Positions 48,530-60,535 of a stretch of 64,000 bases of DNA are shown here, in pieces. This stretch comes from Bimuria novae-zelandiae CBS 107.79. Its lineage: Eukaryota > Ascomycota > Dothideomycetes > Pleosporales > Didymosphaeriaceae. The notes under the pieces were generated by a model. That model searched no databases, was not told the DNA's origin, and worked only from the letters and a program-made list of their open reading frames with translations. A program made the translations under genes and the position numbers. Location: the NCBI GenBank assembly GCA_010015655.1, contig ML976672.1, positions 407,463-471,462 on the forward strand. The letters are read 5' to 3'. Within the stretch, counting starts at the first letter, position 1. Every line of letters starts with the position of its first letter.

Positions 48530-48690
48530 CGTTACAATTATAAACCCTATAGAAATAATAGAACTAGATAATTACGCTAAGAAAGTTATTATTATTAAAA
48601 TAATTACGCTAGAGGATTATATAAATGTGTAGGATAGCTTAGATTAGTAATTACGTAATAAAGTCCTGTATAAGCGAGAAGTCCCTATAT
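48530..48690 (+). repeat. 3' LTR of the second chromovirus, partial
   Basis: Starting CGTTACAATTATAAACCCTA it aligns with the first 150 bp or so of the 473-bp LTR (TAATTACGCTAAGA, then TAAGCGAGAAGTCC). Similarity stops near 48690, where a pogo-like transposase end begins. Confidence 0.7.
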
Positions 48691-48699
48691 AGACTTCTA

Positions 48700-50400
48700 G
48701 GTATTCTATTTCTCTTGTTTCTTACGTTCCTAGATAGTCTATTTTTTCGTCTTAATCCTCTTCTTTTCTTCTCTTTTTTTTAACTTTTAACTTTTCTCTT
48801 TTTTCTTTCTCCGAAAGTTTAAGGACCTCCTATTAAGCCTTCTCTGCCTTAGTACGAGCTTTTTAAGTTTTTACTCCTTGTTTTATTATTTCTTAACCCT
48901 TATACAGAACCGAGCCTCCCTTATTTTCTTTAGTAACTAGAATACTACTTTACTATAGTACTCTTAATATTATTAAAGGCTAAGAGCCTTGTCCTTCTTC
49001 TTATGTTTCTTTAAAGATAAAACAGTTTGTTATAGGCCTTTTATTTTAATGTGGAGGAAGTTATTTTAAATAGAAATATAGTAGAGTAATCTTTAAATAT
49101 TTAAAACCTTTTGACTACGCTAATCATTTTTACAAAGTACTAAGATAATACTCTTTTATAATCCTTTAACTTCTAGTATTAATTTAATAAATATTTTAAA
49201 TATAACCTCTTTGTTAGTAGGCTATATACTAGTCACCTTAAATAACGTGAGAATAAGACCTTCTTTAAAGGAGTTAGTTTAAACTTTTTAAAACAAAGGG
49301 AAGAAGTCTCCTTTAGTAATTAGAATTAAGCCTTAAGCATTATAGAGGTATTTTATAAGCGCATTAGAGTAGTCTGTTAAGAAAGGTTTAAATTTTACTA
49401 TATCTAGTAGTTAAAGTGTGTAAGTTAAATAAGAAGGAAATACTATAACTAGAATTTAATTTTAGTTACAGTAGTTACGTAATTCTATAGTAACGTAAAA
49501 CCTATAATTATTAATAACTAATAGCCTCTATGTGCATTGATTCTTTTAAGCTTTCTTTTTTATATATTAATTAAATACCAGTTTAAGCTAGACGAGGTCT
49601 ATATTATTACTACTTTATTTAATTAGAGATAAACTAATAAAGGCTTCGTGTTTTCTAACCCTAATACCTTCTACCTACGTTGATTGAAGACTTGAGTTGG
49701 TAGAGGCAAAGAGAATCCCAGATAGGAGAGCTAATCTATTACTATAAATATAGGCTAACAACGTTATCTACTCTTAATTCCTATCTAAAAGTACTTTTCC
49801 TACTTTCTTACTATTTTATATAGCTTTAATAAAGATCCTTTTGCTTCTTTCTATCACCCTAATAAGAAACCCCTTCTTATCTATATTATATATGTGTCGA
49901 GATTGTATCTTGTATTCCTCAATCTTTTTAAGCAGGAGTTAAAAGAATGGTTAATATTTATCCTCTAAATTAGCTTAGTAGCGTTCACAGTCTATTCTAG
50001 TAGTCTAGTAAGCCTTAATAATTATCTTATTTTAGTTTAAGAATTAGGTAACGCAGCTCTTGCCCACGGATAGTTTAGCTATTAAAAAAGCGAAATTCTA
50101 TACTATCTCCCTTATAAGTTATAGACAATAAGCTATAAGATTTTTAATGTATTTTATAAGCTCTACCTTTTATTATAGGTTAAACTTTTAGTGTTAGAGC
50201 CTAAACTCTTAAACTAATAAAAAATTTCTTTAGTATTACCGCCTTAGCATCTCGTGTGCAACACTGTATTTTTTCGCGATTTTTTTTATAAGACTATTTC
50301 TTACCTGGTTTTAAAGATTTAATTTCTGTAATTGCTTTGCTAATTAAAGCTATATGAGTTAAGTTATAAGGGGTGGAAGCCGAGGGTGCGATTATCCAAA
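48700..50400 (-). pseudogene. pogo/Fot-like transposase remnant
   Basis: Read on the minus strand from about 50390 leftward: IAKKYSVAHEMLRR (helix-turn-helix), FLIAKLSVGKSCVTQFL-like (Tc5-type HTH), then YNIDKKGFLIRVIERSKRIF, the start of the DDE-1 catalytic core, and a Lys/Glu-rich coiled-coil tail (KKIREARFCIRVKK..., about 48760-48960). Length (about 1.65 kb) fits a full transposase. It is collinear with the element at 13966-16582. I could not define its terminal repeats; stops make it inactive. Confidence 0.75.
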
Positions 50401-50459
50401 GTTAGTAAGGTGTGACTTAACAAGCGAACTAACTCAACTAGTGGTTCGGCATACTAGTT

Positions 50460-51789
50460 CCTAATATTTATATTTATGGTCTGCGAATTCTCGCGCGGCC
50501 TTGCTAATTAGGTTGGTTTATTTTAGTGGATACGTAACGTATCTAGTTTTTATTACTAAGTATCCAAAGTCTTCTTCTCTAGGTTATTTTATTTTTAAAA
50601 AGTTAAAGACATTTCATTACTTAGCTTCCTTTAGAGGTTATTTTATATTTAGGTATAGTATAAGAGATCGTTGCATTAGTTTATTTTCTTTATCTAAACC
50701 TTTATTATTAGCATCCTTATTTATGTAGAAGTCTGGCGATTCCGATTACTCTAAGTCTTTATTTAGGATATTAGATTGCGTAATAGTAGATATTACTTAC
50801 CATTATTCGTCGTCTAAATTATTGTCGATAGTTAGTATATTTAACTATCTAATAACCTTATTTTTAGATCTGTAGTTCCTGGCTATGTAGCCTAGTTTAT
50901 TATATATATAGTAAAGGCGTGTCTTGGTTCCTTGTGTATAGGTTCTATCTAGGGTATATCCTTAGTTAGACTTATTAAAGCCTTTAATCTTTCCTGTTCT
51001 TTTTTCTATTACGGTAACTTGCTAGTACTAGATTCCTTCTATTAGTTAATAATGATAGTTAACTTAGTTTCTACGCTGTAGCTACGACTTAGAGTTATAA
51101 TAATTAATTTTTATAGCTAGTATTCTATAGCTTTTCTTTTTATTTTAGTTCAAGCGTAGGTCTTATTCTAGTTTATACTATTTATTATTAATTTAAATTA
51201 CTTCTACTACGAGCTCTTATAAGGTATTAGTTTTTATTCTACTACGTAATAGTTTTTCGCGCATATGTTGCTTTAATCACTTATAAAATATAGTTATAAG
51301 ACTAACGTTGTTCTACTTAACTTAGTTAGCAGTTTTACGAAATTTAGATTCGTATTTAGCTACTAAATAACTTGTTCGACGATAGCTTCTTAATTAGTAA
51401 TTCTAAAGTATTATTTAACTTTAGCGTAGAAGGTATTATAATTTTTTATAATTTTATCTATGGTATTGCCTTCTATATTAGCTCTAGCTGTGTATTAATT
51501 AATATAAGGATAAATCTACTTACAGGCATCTTTCTTTACATAGGTAAAAGCGAATATAGTCTTATTAGTATCTTTTATTCTTTCTTTATTCTATAAAAGT
51601 ATAAGTTAAGTTGCAAGATCTATAGTTCCATGTAATTATATTTACTATAAAAGAAGTTAGGCTTCTTATAGAAGCTTTTTATTTATTTACTAGCTAAGGT
51701 AATATTTGCTCCTTCAAAAGTATCTATTTAAGTATTTATTATATTAGTAAAAAAGGTAGTATTAACGCTTATATTAAGGGTATTTAAGA
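50460..51789 (-). pseudogene. gag remnant next to a minus-oriented LTR
   Basis: On the minus strand a CCHC-type knuckle remnant reads TRLYYIYNKLGYIARNYRSK (about 50880-50950); three Tyr and one Tyr-for-His stand where Cys and His are expected, each explained by one G-to-A or C-to-T change. It lies downstream (on the minus strand) of the LTR at 51790-52184 and appears truncated before any polymerase. Plus-strand open frames here are accidental. Confidence 0.6.
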
Positions 51790-52184
51790 TATTACGTCCT
51801 TTAGGGTAGCTAATTTTAAAGGAGGCTTTAGTTAGTTCTTATGTAAGTGTATTAGTAATATAAGTAAAGGGTTACTCTAATAGCTTACGCTTATTAATAG
51901 GGTATTAGTATTAAGGGTATATATTGTATAATTAAATTAAAAAGAGCCTAAGTTAAATCTAAACAATAGATTGATAAACAGATTAAACACAGGTATGGAA
52001 AGGCCATACTTAGCGCTCCTATATATATGGCTTGTTTCTGCTCGTTGGCGAGCGCTCTCTGGAGAGCAGTCACATGACTTAGCGCCTTGCGACGTAGTCG
52101 CCAATGACTAGTCATTCCTGGCGAATGACATGAGAGATTAGATACAAAACCGGCACGGCCTTCCCTGGATCTCAGATCCTAACA
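51790..52184 (-). repeat. 5' LTR (minus-oriented) of the gag fragment
   Basis: Its minus-strand start TGTTAGGATCTG and its promoter-proximal half match the LTRs at 14687-15126 and 57256-57785, including TATATATA at about 52020 and GATTGATAAACAG. The distal half is different in each copy. A CAGTCACATGAC box lies at 52067-52078. The plus-strand left end near 51790 is degraded, so that boundary is approximate. Confidence 0.75.
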
Positions 52185-52224
52185 GTTGGTCATAGTCCTG
52201 AAAATCGTGTACTATTAGTCCTGT

Positions 52225-55200
52225 GTACTACAGGCTAGCCGCGCGAATCGTAATTTTTAGCTAATTATATTTAATTATTCTATTATTCCCTGCGCGTAGT
52301 ACTATGTTATTTATATAGGTTAGGTTTATCTTTTATAAGATCTAATTTTTTTCTTAAGGTGTTTGTAGTACTATTAAATATTCCTAATTAATAATATATA
52401 GTAAAATTAAAGTTTGCTAGGAACTTTGCCTATTATACTTATTATTTATTAAGCTTCTTTATTAATATAAAGGTAGTAAGGTTTTAGTAGTCTATTTACA
52501 ACTCTATCTTAAAGCGCGCTTTCGTAAGCTAGGCTTTTTATTATTTTAAGGCGTGTGCTATCCCCAGTAGCTTCTTATTATAAATGTTATAATTATGTTC
52601 TACTCATAAGAACTTCCTAGAGTTATAGAACATTAGTCTCTATTTTTTATTATCGCACTATTATAAGAGGATTGCTCCTAGTGCGTAGTCTAATATATTT
52701 ATTTTAACCCTCGTAGGTTTTTCTAGATTATGTTTTTGTAGGAGGGGTGCTAAGAGAAAAAGCTTTTTAAGCTTTTTAAAAGCTTCTTACTATCCCTCTT
52801 CGTACTTAAATTCTATTTTCTTCTCAGTAATTTTTATTAGGGGTGTCGTGACCTTAAAATAGTCCTTAATAAACTTTTAGTAGAAATTAGTAAATCTTAA
52901 AAAGGATTAGACGTCTTTTACGAACTTAAAATATAATTATTTTTATACTATAAATACTTTTTTTAGGTCTATTTGGACGCCTTCTCTTAAGATTATAAAT
53001 CTAAGATATTCTATTTTATTACAGTGAATTTATGCTTATTTAGGTAAACGAGTAGTTTGTATCTTTTTTTGTTTTAGCTAGCACTTTTTATACGTACTAT
53101 ATATGCTCCTTAAGCGTGCCTCCTAAATATATTAGGAAATTGTCCAGATATACTGTGCAGAATACATCCAGGTATTTATATAATACCCTATTCACTATTC
53201 TCTAAAATGTGGCTAGGGCGTTTATTAGTTTTATAGGCATAAATATAAATTTAAAGAGTCTATATTATAATTAAAATACTATTATTAATTTATGTGCTTT
53301 AGCTATGCGTATGTAATAGAACCTATCCTATATATTAAATTTCGTAAACTACTTAGCTCCTTAAAGTTGATTTACAAGCTCAATTATTAGTAACAAGAGG
53401 TATTAGTTTTTTATTATCGTATAGTTAAGCTATTAGAGGTTTATATATAATTAGAGTTATTTATCCTTTTTTAGCACTAATAGTATAGCAGAAGCTATTA
53501 AGCTTTTACTTAATTATATTAACTTCTTTAAGTTTTTTTTCTATTTTACTAATTCTTCTTGTTAGTCTCGCGATAATAGTTATAATTATTTAGGGTATAG
53601 CTTTACAACTTCCTGTAGGTAGATCTTATAATTATATTCCTGGTGTTTCGGGAGTGTTTCGTCGTCTTACTCGTGAAATAGCTCTACAAAATCTTTATAC
53701 TCCTTAGGTATAGATAGAGTTTCTTCCCCCTCCTTCTAGAGCTTACTCCTCCTTATCTATATAACTGCTACTGCCTAAGGGTCCGTCTTATAGATCCATG
53801 CGATCTTATAAGGTAATATTTCTATAATTATTAATTTCTTATTAGTTTCCTCCTTAAGAGTTATGCACTAAACCTTTAAACTTACTTATTTTAATTATTA
53901 TACACTAGTAACCTTAATTATAATTTCTTAGCTACGTATTATTTTCCTTTACTAGTTAATAATAGAATTATATTTTAATAGCTAATTATAGCTAATAATT
54001 ATTTTTAAGCTTCTAGGATCTATTATCGTGAAACTGTATTAGCTTTAGCGTATATTTAGACTAATAGATAATAGCGTTATTTTAAGACGTAACTAGCCTT
54101 TACTATATCCTTAGAATAACGTCTTATTTACTATTTTTACCTATACGGGTGTTTCCTTATTCTTATATAGTAGGTTATTTTTTTTTCTATTTTAAGAAAT
54201 ATTAGATATTTAGTCGCTCTAGGGTCTATTATTGCCATTACTTAGTAATTAATAATAATAACTTCCTTAATTAGGTGTAGGTTATCCGAGCCTATTTTTA
54301 CCTTTTTTACTTTTATAGTTACGCTTCTATTAGTAAGGTCTTTTATCTAGTAGCGCCCTAGTTTTCTAATTTATTATTAGTTTTCTTAAAGTTATTCTAA
54401 GAAGCTTTTACTTTTTTATTCTAAGGTCGCGTAGCTTCTTTTACACTAGTGTTAGTTTTTACCTTTTTCCATTATTTTTAGTAAAGTGCTGTATAAGTGC
54501 TTTTAGTATTCTTAATTTACTAAATTTTTTTTATCTTCCTGTCGTCTGCATCCTGTAACTAGATATCCTTAAAATTTTAAATCTCTATATAATAGTATAA
54601 TTTCTAGTATTACTGTCTGTTCTTTTTAATATAGGTAGGCTAGGCTATCCCTGTTGTAATCTAACTATTTAATTTATTATAAATAATTAGGGCTTGTACC
54701 CTCTGCCTATTAGTTTCCTATAATTACTATTAATTTTAAGTTTATGCCTTTAAGGTACTAGCCTATAGCTTTTTTATATGTCTCGTGCATTTAGCATTTA
54801 TTATTAAAGTACTTTTACTAGTCTAATTTTTTATAGTGGCGTACCTATTTGTCTAGGAAATATTTGTAGTAGTTTATTATTAGTTTCTAATTACTAATGC
54901 ACTTTTAATTAAGGTCTTTTAGCGATATTGCTACTTGCGCCTTCTTTATCTAATATAGTTAATAATCTTTCTTATTATAAAGGAACTAGGCTATCTTCTT
55001 ATACTATTCTTAAATTTTAATCTACTAGCCTAGTACTAGTACGTTTTCTTAGTACTTAGTAGTAAACTTGTAAGTTATTATAGCCCTTATTCCTTTAAGT
55101 TTAATTATTTATATATATATTTTAGAGTGTATTTATTTAGCTATTGCATACATAGCACTTTCCTTCTAATAGTTAAAGAAGGACCTTATACTCTAGTACT

Positions 55201-56852
55201 ATCATCTATTCTACTTTCTTTAGTGTCCTTAGAATCTTAAGTTCTATATTAGAGACTTTATCTTTATTAGCCTTTAGTAGTATAGGGATTAGTGCCTATA
55301 GCATAGTTATTATTACTTAAATAATCTAAGCTCTTTTACTTTGTCCTTAATAATTCTTTAAATAATCCCTTTAAAAGTAACTCTATTCTCTACATCTTAA
55401 GTACCCTCTTTTGTGAAAGTATTATTTTTATTCTTAGTTAAATAGTCTATTATTATAGCCTTTTTAATACTTTATTGGTTTCTGTTATTAGGCTTTATTA
55501 GCTATTACGATGTCTTTATTATAGTCCTTCTATAGTTTCTAGCTTTTCTTAAAATTAAGTTAGATGTGGTGGCCTTCCCGCTTTTCTAATTATTATTTAT
55601 AGAGTAAGTTATTAATTTATATAGCTTGCTTTACGAGTTCTTCTAGACCATGTACCTTATTATAGTAAGTAAGCTTGTCATTAACGTTTTTCTTTAGCCT
55701 ATTATAGTAAGCTACTTAAAGTAAGGCATTATCTTAGTTAATTTTAGCTTATAGACGTCTAAACTCAGCTATATAATCACTAGCTAAATTAGTTTATTTA
55801 AGCCTTTATATTTTCCGTTTAGCTTATTATTCCTTATTAACTTCTTTTAAATATAATTTATATTTATTCTTTAAAGGATGTCTAGTCCTTAAACGCTTTC
55901 TTAGTTTTATTATTATATTTCAAGATATTATCTTCGTTCTCTAGATAGTCCTTAGTAAGGGGTTAAAGCTACTTAGCTGTCTTGTCCTTTATATATATGC
56001 TAGCTGTAAGAATCCTAGATTATTTAGTTTTAAAGATATCTTTATTATAGTAGCAGTAGAGTTCTATGTTTATAAGATACGTCTTAAGTCCTTTTTATTT
56101 ACCTTTATAAATTTTAAGAACCTTAAAGGATATCATTACTATAGTTATAGTAGTTAGAACGTAAATTATTAACTTAGCTAACTACTTTTGAAGCTATTAT
56201 ATCTTATTAGTCTAATTAGCTAATACTATTATAGTATTTATAGTTAGTCTAGACGCCGCGCTTCCTATTAGAGCCTTTACTATAATAGCTACTATAGCTA
56301 TTTCGTTATCTTAGACCTTTAGGTAGTTAAAGTGTTATAAGGGAGTTTACGTACCTAAGCCTAATCTAGGTTAGGGGAGGATAGGTTAAGAGTAATATAC
56401 CTTATAAATATATTTAGTAGTTAAAAGCTTAAAACAATAATACTAGAGTATACGAATAATTTAATTCTAGAATACATTATAGAATAACTAACTAGGAGAT
56501 TTACTAATCTATTATAAGAAATATACTTATAGTATATTAAGTTAATTATAAGGAGTAGGAAAGGGTATAAAGAAATTATTAAACTATACACTATTTATTT
56601 TAGTTTTTACTATTATAAGAATTATTATTATAGTCCTGTTAAGACTATCCTCCTAAAGGTGGTCCCTAAGACTTACTATAGTCTTAACTTTTATGCAGGA
56701 TTTCTCGCTTATATAGGACTTTGTTACGTAACTACTAACCTAAGCTGCCCCGCGCTTCCTTGTGTTCCTCCGCTCTGGTCATTTTGCCAACAATGATCCT
56801 CTTGGCGTAATTGTCTGGTCCCTTTGTTCTTGTGGGGTTCGTGATAGTAACA
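52225..56852 (-). mobile_element. Third chromovirus copy, inverted and 3'-truncated
   Basis: On the minus strand it has a 5' LTR (56333-56852), a decayed gag with a CCHC-like segment (about 55330-55395), protease, RT with YLDNFLIY at 53127-53150, and RNase H. It ends at about 52225-52235, before integrase. Sequence near its broken end still aligns with about 46370-46430 of the second copy. It is oriented opposite to the second copy. Confidence 0.8.
56333..56852 (-). repeat. LTR of the third chromovirus (520 bp)
   Basis: On the minus strand it begins TGTTACTATCACGAACCCCA, closely related to the start of the LTR at 1174, and ends ATAACA at 56333. The GC-rich first 100 bp are nearly undamaged while the rest is strongly AT-shifted. 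Confidence 0.8.
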
Positions 56853-57255
56853 AGTAGATCTAAGGCAACAACTGGGCGTAGCCTATTACACTTAGTAAAA
56901 ATTATAAAAAAGTTTAGCCTTAGTACTTAGTATATTAAATTAGAGAAAAATTAATAGGCTTCTAAAGGCCTATATTAATGTAAGGGCTAGTAACGAGGCT
57001 AAAAAGCTAAGTTAAACTATATACTTAATTATTATATAAGCTTAGCTCGTAAAGCACGAAAATTAGGGCCAATAAAAGGCTCTAATTACTAAGAAAAAGC
57101 GCTTAAAGTAAAATAGACCTTTACCTTTTAATTAACTTAAAAAGTAATATAAAAAAGCTATTTTTTAGTTACTTTATAGTACATAGCGGGCACGCAATTA
57201 TCAATACTAAAATATACTAAAAACTAATAACTGTAGTTTTAAAAAAGTAAATAAG
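56853..57255 (+). pseudogene. pogo-like transposase C-terminal fragment
   Basis: Its reverse complement aligns with about 14490-14650 of the pogo-like element (shared blocks around CTTTTTTATA and TTTTTAGGTTAATT). It is bounded by LTRs on both sides. No reading frame survives. Confidence 0.5.
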
Positions 57256-57785
57256 TGTTAAGTCCCTACGGGTAGCTAGTCCGAAATGGGGTTAAGGTTG
57301 GTTCTCTAGCAGGAGCGATGTCGAAGACGGGAAAGGGTGTATTAATAGCTCGCGCTTATTAATAGGGTGTTAGTATTAAAGTAAGGTGCGTCACAATCAA
57401 ATCAACAAGAGCCTAAGTGAATCTAAACGATAGATTGATAAACAGGTTGAACACGAGGTAGAAGAGTCCATCCTCATGTTCCTATATACTTAGCATGCTC
57501 GACTTGCTCGCTTCGAGCATGTCGAGCGCAGCCTTGGCTTTCTGCATATACTCGACTTACTCGCTTCGAGCATGTCGAGCGCAGCCTTAGCTTTCTGCAT
57601 ATACTCGGCTTGCTCGCTTCGAGCATGTCAAGCGCAGCCTTGGCTTTCTGCATATGCTCGACTTGCTCGATTCGAGCGCTTCGAGCAGTCACGTGACCTG
57701 CCCATTGCTGTGCCACCATTGGCTCCCATAAGACCTTGGCCGTCTCAGAATGTTAGCCTAGTGATGCTAAATACAGATCCTAACA
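57256..57785 (-). repeat. 3' LTR (530 bp) of a minus-oriented element, with minisatellite
   Basis: On the plus strand it runs TGTTAAGTCC...GATCCTAACA. Polypurine sequence (minus strand GGAGAGAGGGGATAA, plus 57786-57800) directly adjoins the TGTTAGG end, showing that this is the 3' LTR of an element lying to its right and read leftward. No 5-bp duplication is visible (ATAAG versus TTATC), as expected when the partner LTR is missing. Confidence 0.78.
57498..57690. repeat. 53-bp minisatellite inside the LTR
   Basis: Units start at 57498, 57551 and 57604, with a partial fourth from 57657. Each contains the imperfect palindrome GCTCGCTTCGAGC and the block GCAGCCTTGGCTTTCTGCAT. Units differ mainly by transitions. 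A minus-strand open frame across it (57474-57719) is only a translation of the repeat. Confidence 0.92.
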
Positions 57786-57800
57786 TTATCCCCTCTCTCC
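57786..57800 (-). promoter_or_regulatory. Polypurine tract of the minus-oriented element
   Basis: The plus strand TTATCCCCTCTCTCC is, on the minus strand, an all-purine run plus TAA directly before the LTR start. It sets the orientation of the element. Confidence 0.75.
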
Positions 57801-57849
57801 GACAATTCGTCCTTAAATTATATAACCTGTCTTACTAAATAGATAAAGT

Positions 57850-58390
57850 TTAGTTGCCCTACTTCTTAGTGCGCTTTACTATAATATCTTCCGCCAAAGC
57901 CCGCGCTATCCGTCTTAGTATTAAAACTCGTTATAATAGTGTTGTCTATCCTATCTCTTATAATTATTACTTACTTTCTAGCTCTAAGTGCATTATTATG
58001 CTATCGTCTAATCCTAACGCCTGTCTAAAGTATTCTAAGTGCATCTGTGCGCAAAAGCCTTGCGTAAACTTATTATAGGCATTGTTAGATAAGACTTATA
58101 ATAAGTATAAAAAGAAGGTAGATGCGGATAAGAAATTATTAGTAAAAGTGTTAATCTAACTTCTACGAAATAAAAAAATATTACAACAGGCTAAAGAGCG
58201 TGCTAAAAAGAAGGCGCAATGCCTTATGTCTAAAATAGATGCTGCTAGAGAGTTAGAAGCAGAGGCGGCGTTAGAGGACTATCCTGCCGTGGCGGCCACT
58301 GTTAGCTTCTCTCCTCTAATGTGGTCAACACTAGGGTTATTAAATAATTACTCTAGTACCTTGCCTACAACCGCGAGCGGCTCTTAGGTA
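57850..58390 (+). pseudogene. Cys-rich/coiled-coil ORF beside the 3' LTR
   Basis: The plus frame includes CIIMLSSNPNACLKYSKCIC, then KPCVNLL, followed after a stop by a Lys/Ala/Glu-rich helix (YKKKVDADKKLL; QAKERAKKKAQCL; ARELEAEAALEDYP). It is antisense to the element whose PPT and 3' LTR adjoin it. Architecture (Cys cluster then coiled coil) and position match the antisense ORF at 7265-7695, although the sequences are too diverged for me to align confidently. Confidence 0.55.
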
Positions 58391-58778
58391 TATTCCTATA
58401 GTATTAGTAGAGCAATTATTTATAGTTTGCTAAGTTTTCCTTAGGTTCCTATATGTCCTTACTATGTAGGTATTCCTTCTATTTAATAAGATATATGCGT
58501 AGCTAATCCGTGTGTTACAGTATTTATTTAACTTTAAATTTATTTTCTTCCTCTAGTTGGTAATAGAAGGTGGTTTCGACTGGTGTCTCTAGGTTGGCTG
58601 GTTCTAATTAGTCTATATAAAATACTAGGTGTATCTTAGCGTCTGGTGGTAGTTCTAATCTATAGTTGACCGGTGATATTTGCTCGGAAATAAAAAATAG
58701 TCTAACCTTAATATAATCTAGTTTCTTATGTTTCTTCTTCTAAGTTTAAAGATTCTTTATAAGTAAATATGCTTTATC
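58390..58778. other. Decayed repeat DNA, nothing recognised
   Basis: Stop-rich sequence lies between the coiled-coil ORF and the start of the next LTR element. It may be the remainder of the minus-oriented element's coding region. Confidence 0.4.
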
Positions 58779-59129
58779 TGTCACGAGTCGTAGGTCGAGG
58801 GCCCTCGACGGCCCTGGTCCGCTCTAGACTAGCGCTATCCGGGCCTTTCGCCTATCTACTTCCCTCGCCGCAGCCCTTCTCTTCCCTCTCTAAGGGATTG
58901 CCTTAGTACTGTGGATAGACTAAGTCGCCCGTAGTCAGGGCGCTTTTTATAATACGATCCCTTACCCCCTTATATCTAATTTACCTGTACGATAGAATCG
59001 ACACGAAGAGTTACCTGCTAGATCTTAAAAATAGCAGGAGACCCTTAAAGCAGGTTACTACCTATAGGACCTTTTAAATAAGAGCCTCTAATAGTTATAA
59101 CGCCTACAGAAGACCTAACGACACTTGTA

Positions 59130-60420
59130 GACCTAGAGGAAGACCCCCTTACTATTATAGGCGGTAATAATAACTAATAATTAAAGGAAGTTACCCTCTA
59201 AGAACGCCTAGGCGTGCTATAGCTCTAATAACGTATCTAGGAACTAGAGGCCTCCCTAATAGTAGAGCGTTACTAATCTAAAGGCAAGACCCTAGTTAGG
59301 AACAAGATAATAACTACTAGTATCTCTGATAACTCCCTAGAGCCTGAGGAGGGTCACGGCAACCCAGACGAGGCTAAAGACACAAGCGATAACCTGTTAA
59401 GTAATAGCTTAATAGAGGACGCGTCCTTAAGCTTAGATAATACTAGTTAAGACTAATCTAGGGCCTTTAGAAGCATCCGACGCCCGCGGAAGAAGAATAG
59501 ACAAGGCCAGGCCTATACTAGCCGCGACAAAGAACGTTAGATCTAAATAGTGGCTACTACCCTAGACGCACAGCTACTAAAGCTACTAGAATCCCCTTAA
59601 TTTAAAGGTAGGGGTCGCAAGGAACTAAACTTATAGAAGAAGATCTATAAGGACTATATTAACTTCTTACCTGCCCTTAAAACTAATAAAGCGCAGGTTA
59701 GGTTCGCAGTAAGATACTTAGGAGATATATAACGTAACTACTAAAACTAAACAGTCGCTAAGATCCTAGAGCGGAAGCGACACAGGAAAGTCACCTAGGA
59801 CCTTCTATAGCAGACTATAGTAGACTCCCTAAAATTAGCTTAAGAGCGAAAGAGTGCCGCTCGCTAAAGGATTAAGGCAGCTAAATAAAGCAAGAAGACC
59901 CTTATAGAACTCCTTAACTACCTTAAAGACTAATAAGAGGAATGCGACCCAGAGAAGGCCTTAGATAATAATAATAAAGACTATATTAATAACTTCTATA
60001 TGGCACTAGATAAGAAAATCTAAGAACGCCTTAAATAGTAGCCACGTAAATAAAAGAGCCTCTCTTGCTTAGAAGCAAAGGTAAATATGCATTAGTAAGC
60101 GTTAAAACCTTATAAGTTAGGGAAATAACGTATATATAATATTAATAACGACTTCTTTAACAAGCTAGCCAACGAAAGGCGCGATCGAAAGCGATCTAGG
60201 TTAAATAACATAAGACTATACTAGAGACGCTATAATAGCGACTATCGCGACAAGGATAGCAAGAAGAAGGCTTAGGTAGTAGAGAACAGGGACAAGGACT
60301 AATGCTTCTACTACTACAAACCAGGCTATTATAAGGCGTCCTGTTCAAAGTACAAGGCCAAGGCGGGGAAAGACAAGCTGTAGACTAAGAGGCCTAATAG
60401 TCTATAGGCAAGATTAACTA
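59130..60420 (+). pseudogene. gag remnant of the fourth element
   Basis: Charged, Asp/Glu-rich N-terminal sequence is followed by a capsid-like region and a knuckle remnant CFYYYKPGYYKASCSK at about 60303-60350. The middle Cys and the His are both Tyr, each one transition from the expected residue. Confidence 0.65.
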
Positions 60421-60535
60421 TAACAAGGGTTAATAACAACTAGTTATAGCTATAAGGACCCCTAAGGATAGGAGCGGTGGCTTACTAATCGCGCTAGACG
60501 GTGAAGTACAGCACGAGGGCAACTAATAATAAATT

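Larger units (their letters stand above)
42600..48690 (+). mobile_element. Second Ty3/gypsy chromovirus, 5'-truncated, heavily mutated
   Basis: The copy begins within gag (left limit approximate) and has no recognisable 5' LTR. A knuckle remnant lies at about 43276-43330 (CLGYSK...SRECLKNY). RT is at about 45060-45900 with YLDNVLIY at 45532-45555; the second Asp reads Asn (AAT), as one G-to-A change would produce. RNase H (about 45940-46350), integrase (about 46440-47400) and a chromodomain (about 47640-47790, YKVKEIRNLRVI...KYSVK) follow. A PPT-like stretch (AGAGAGGGAATAG) precedes a 3' LTR at 48530. It belongs to the same broad family as the element at 1174 but is more diverged. Confidence 0.85.

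Noticed and set aside
51372..51596. Hydrophobic plus-strand open frame suggesting a membrane protein
   Set aside because: It lies antisense to a decayed gag in AT-rich DNA; the Phe/Ile/Tyr composition reflects AT bias.
57474..57719. Minus-strand open frame of 81 codons with a repeated peptide
   Set aside because: It is only the translation of the 53-bp minisatellite inside an LTR.
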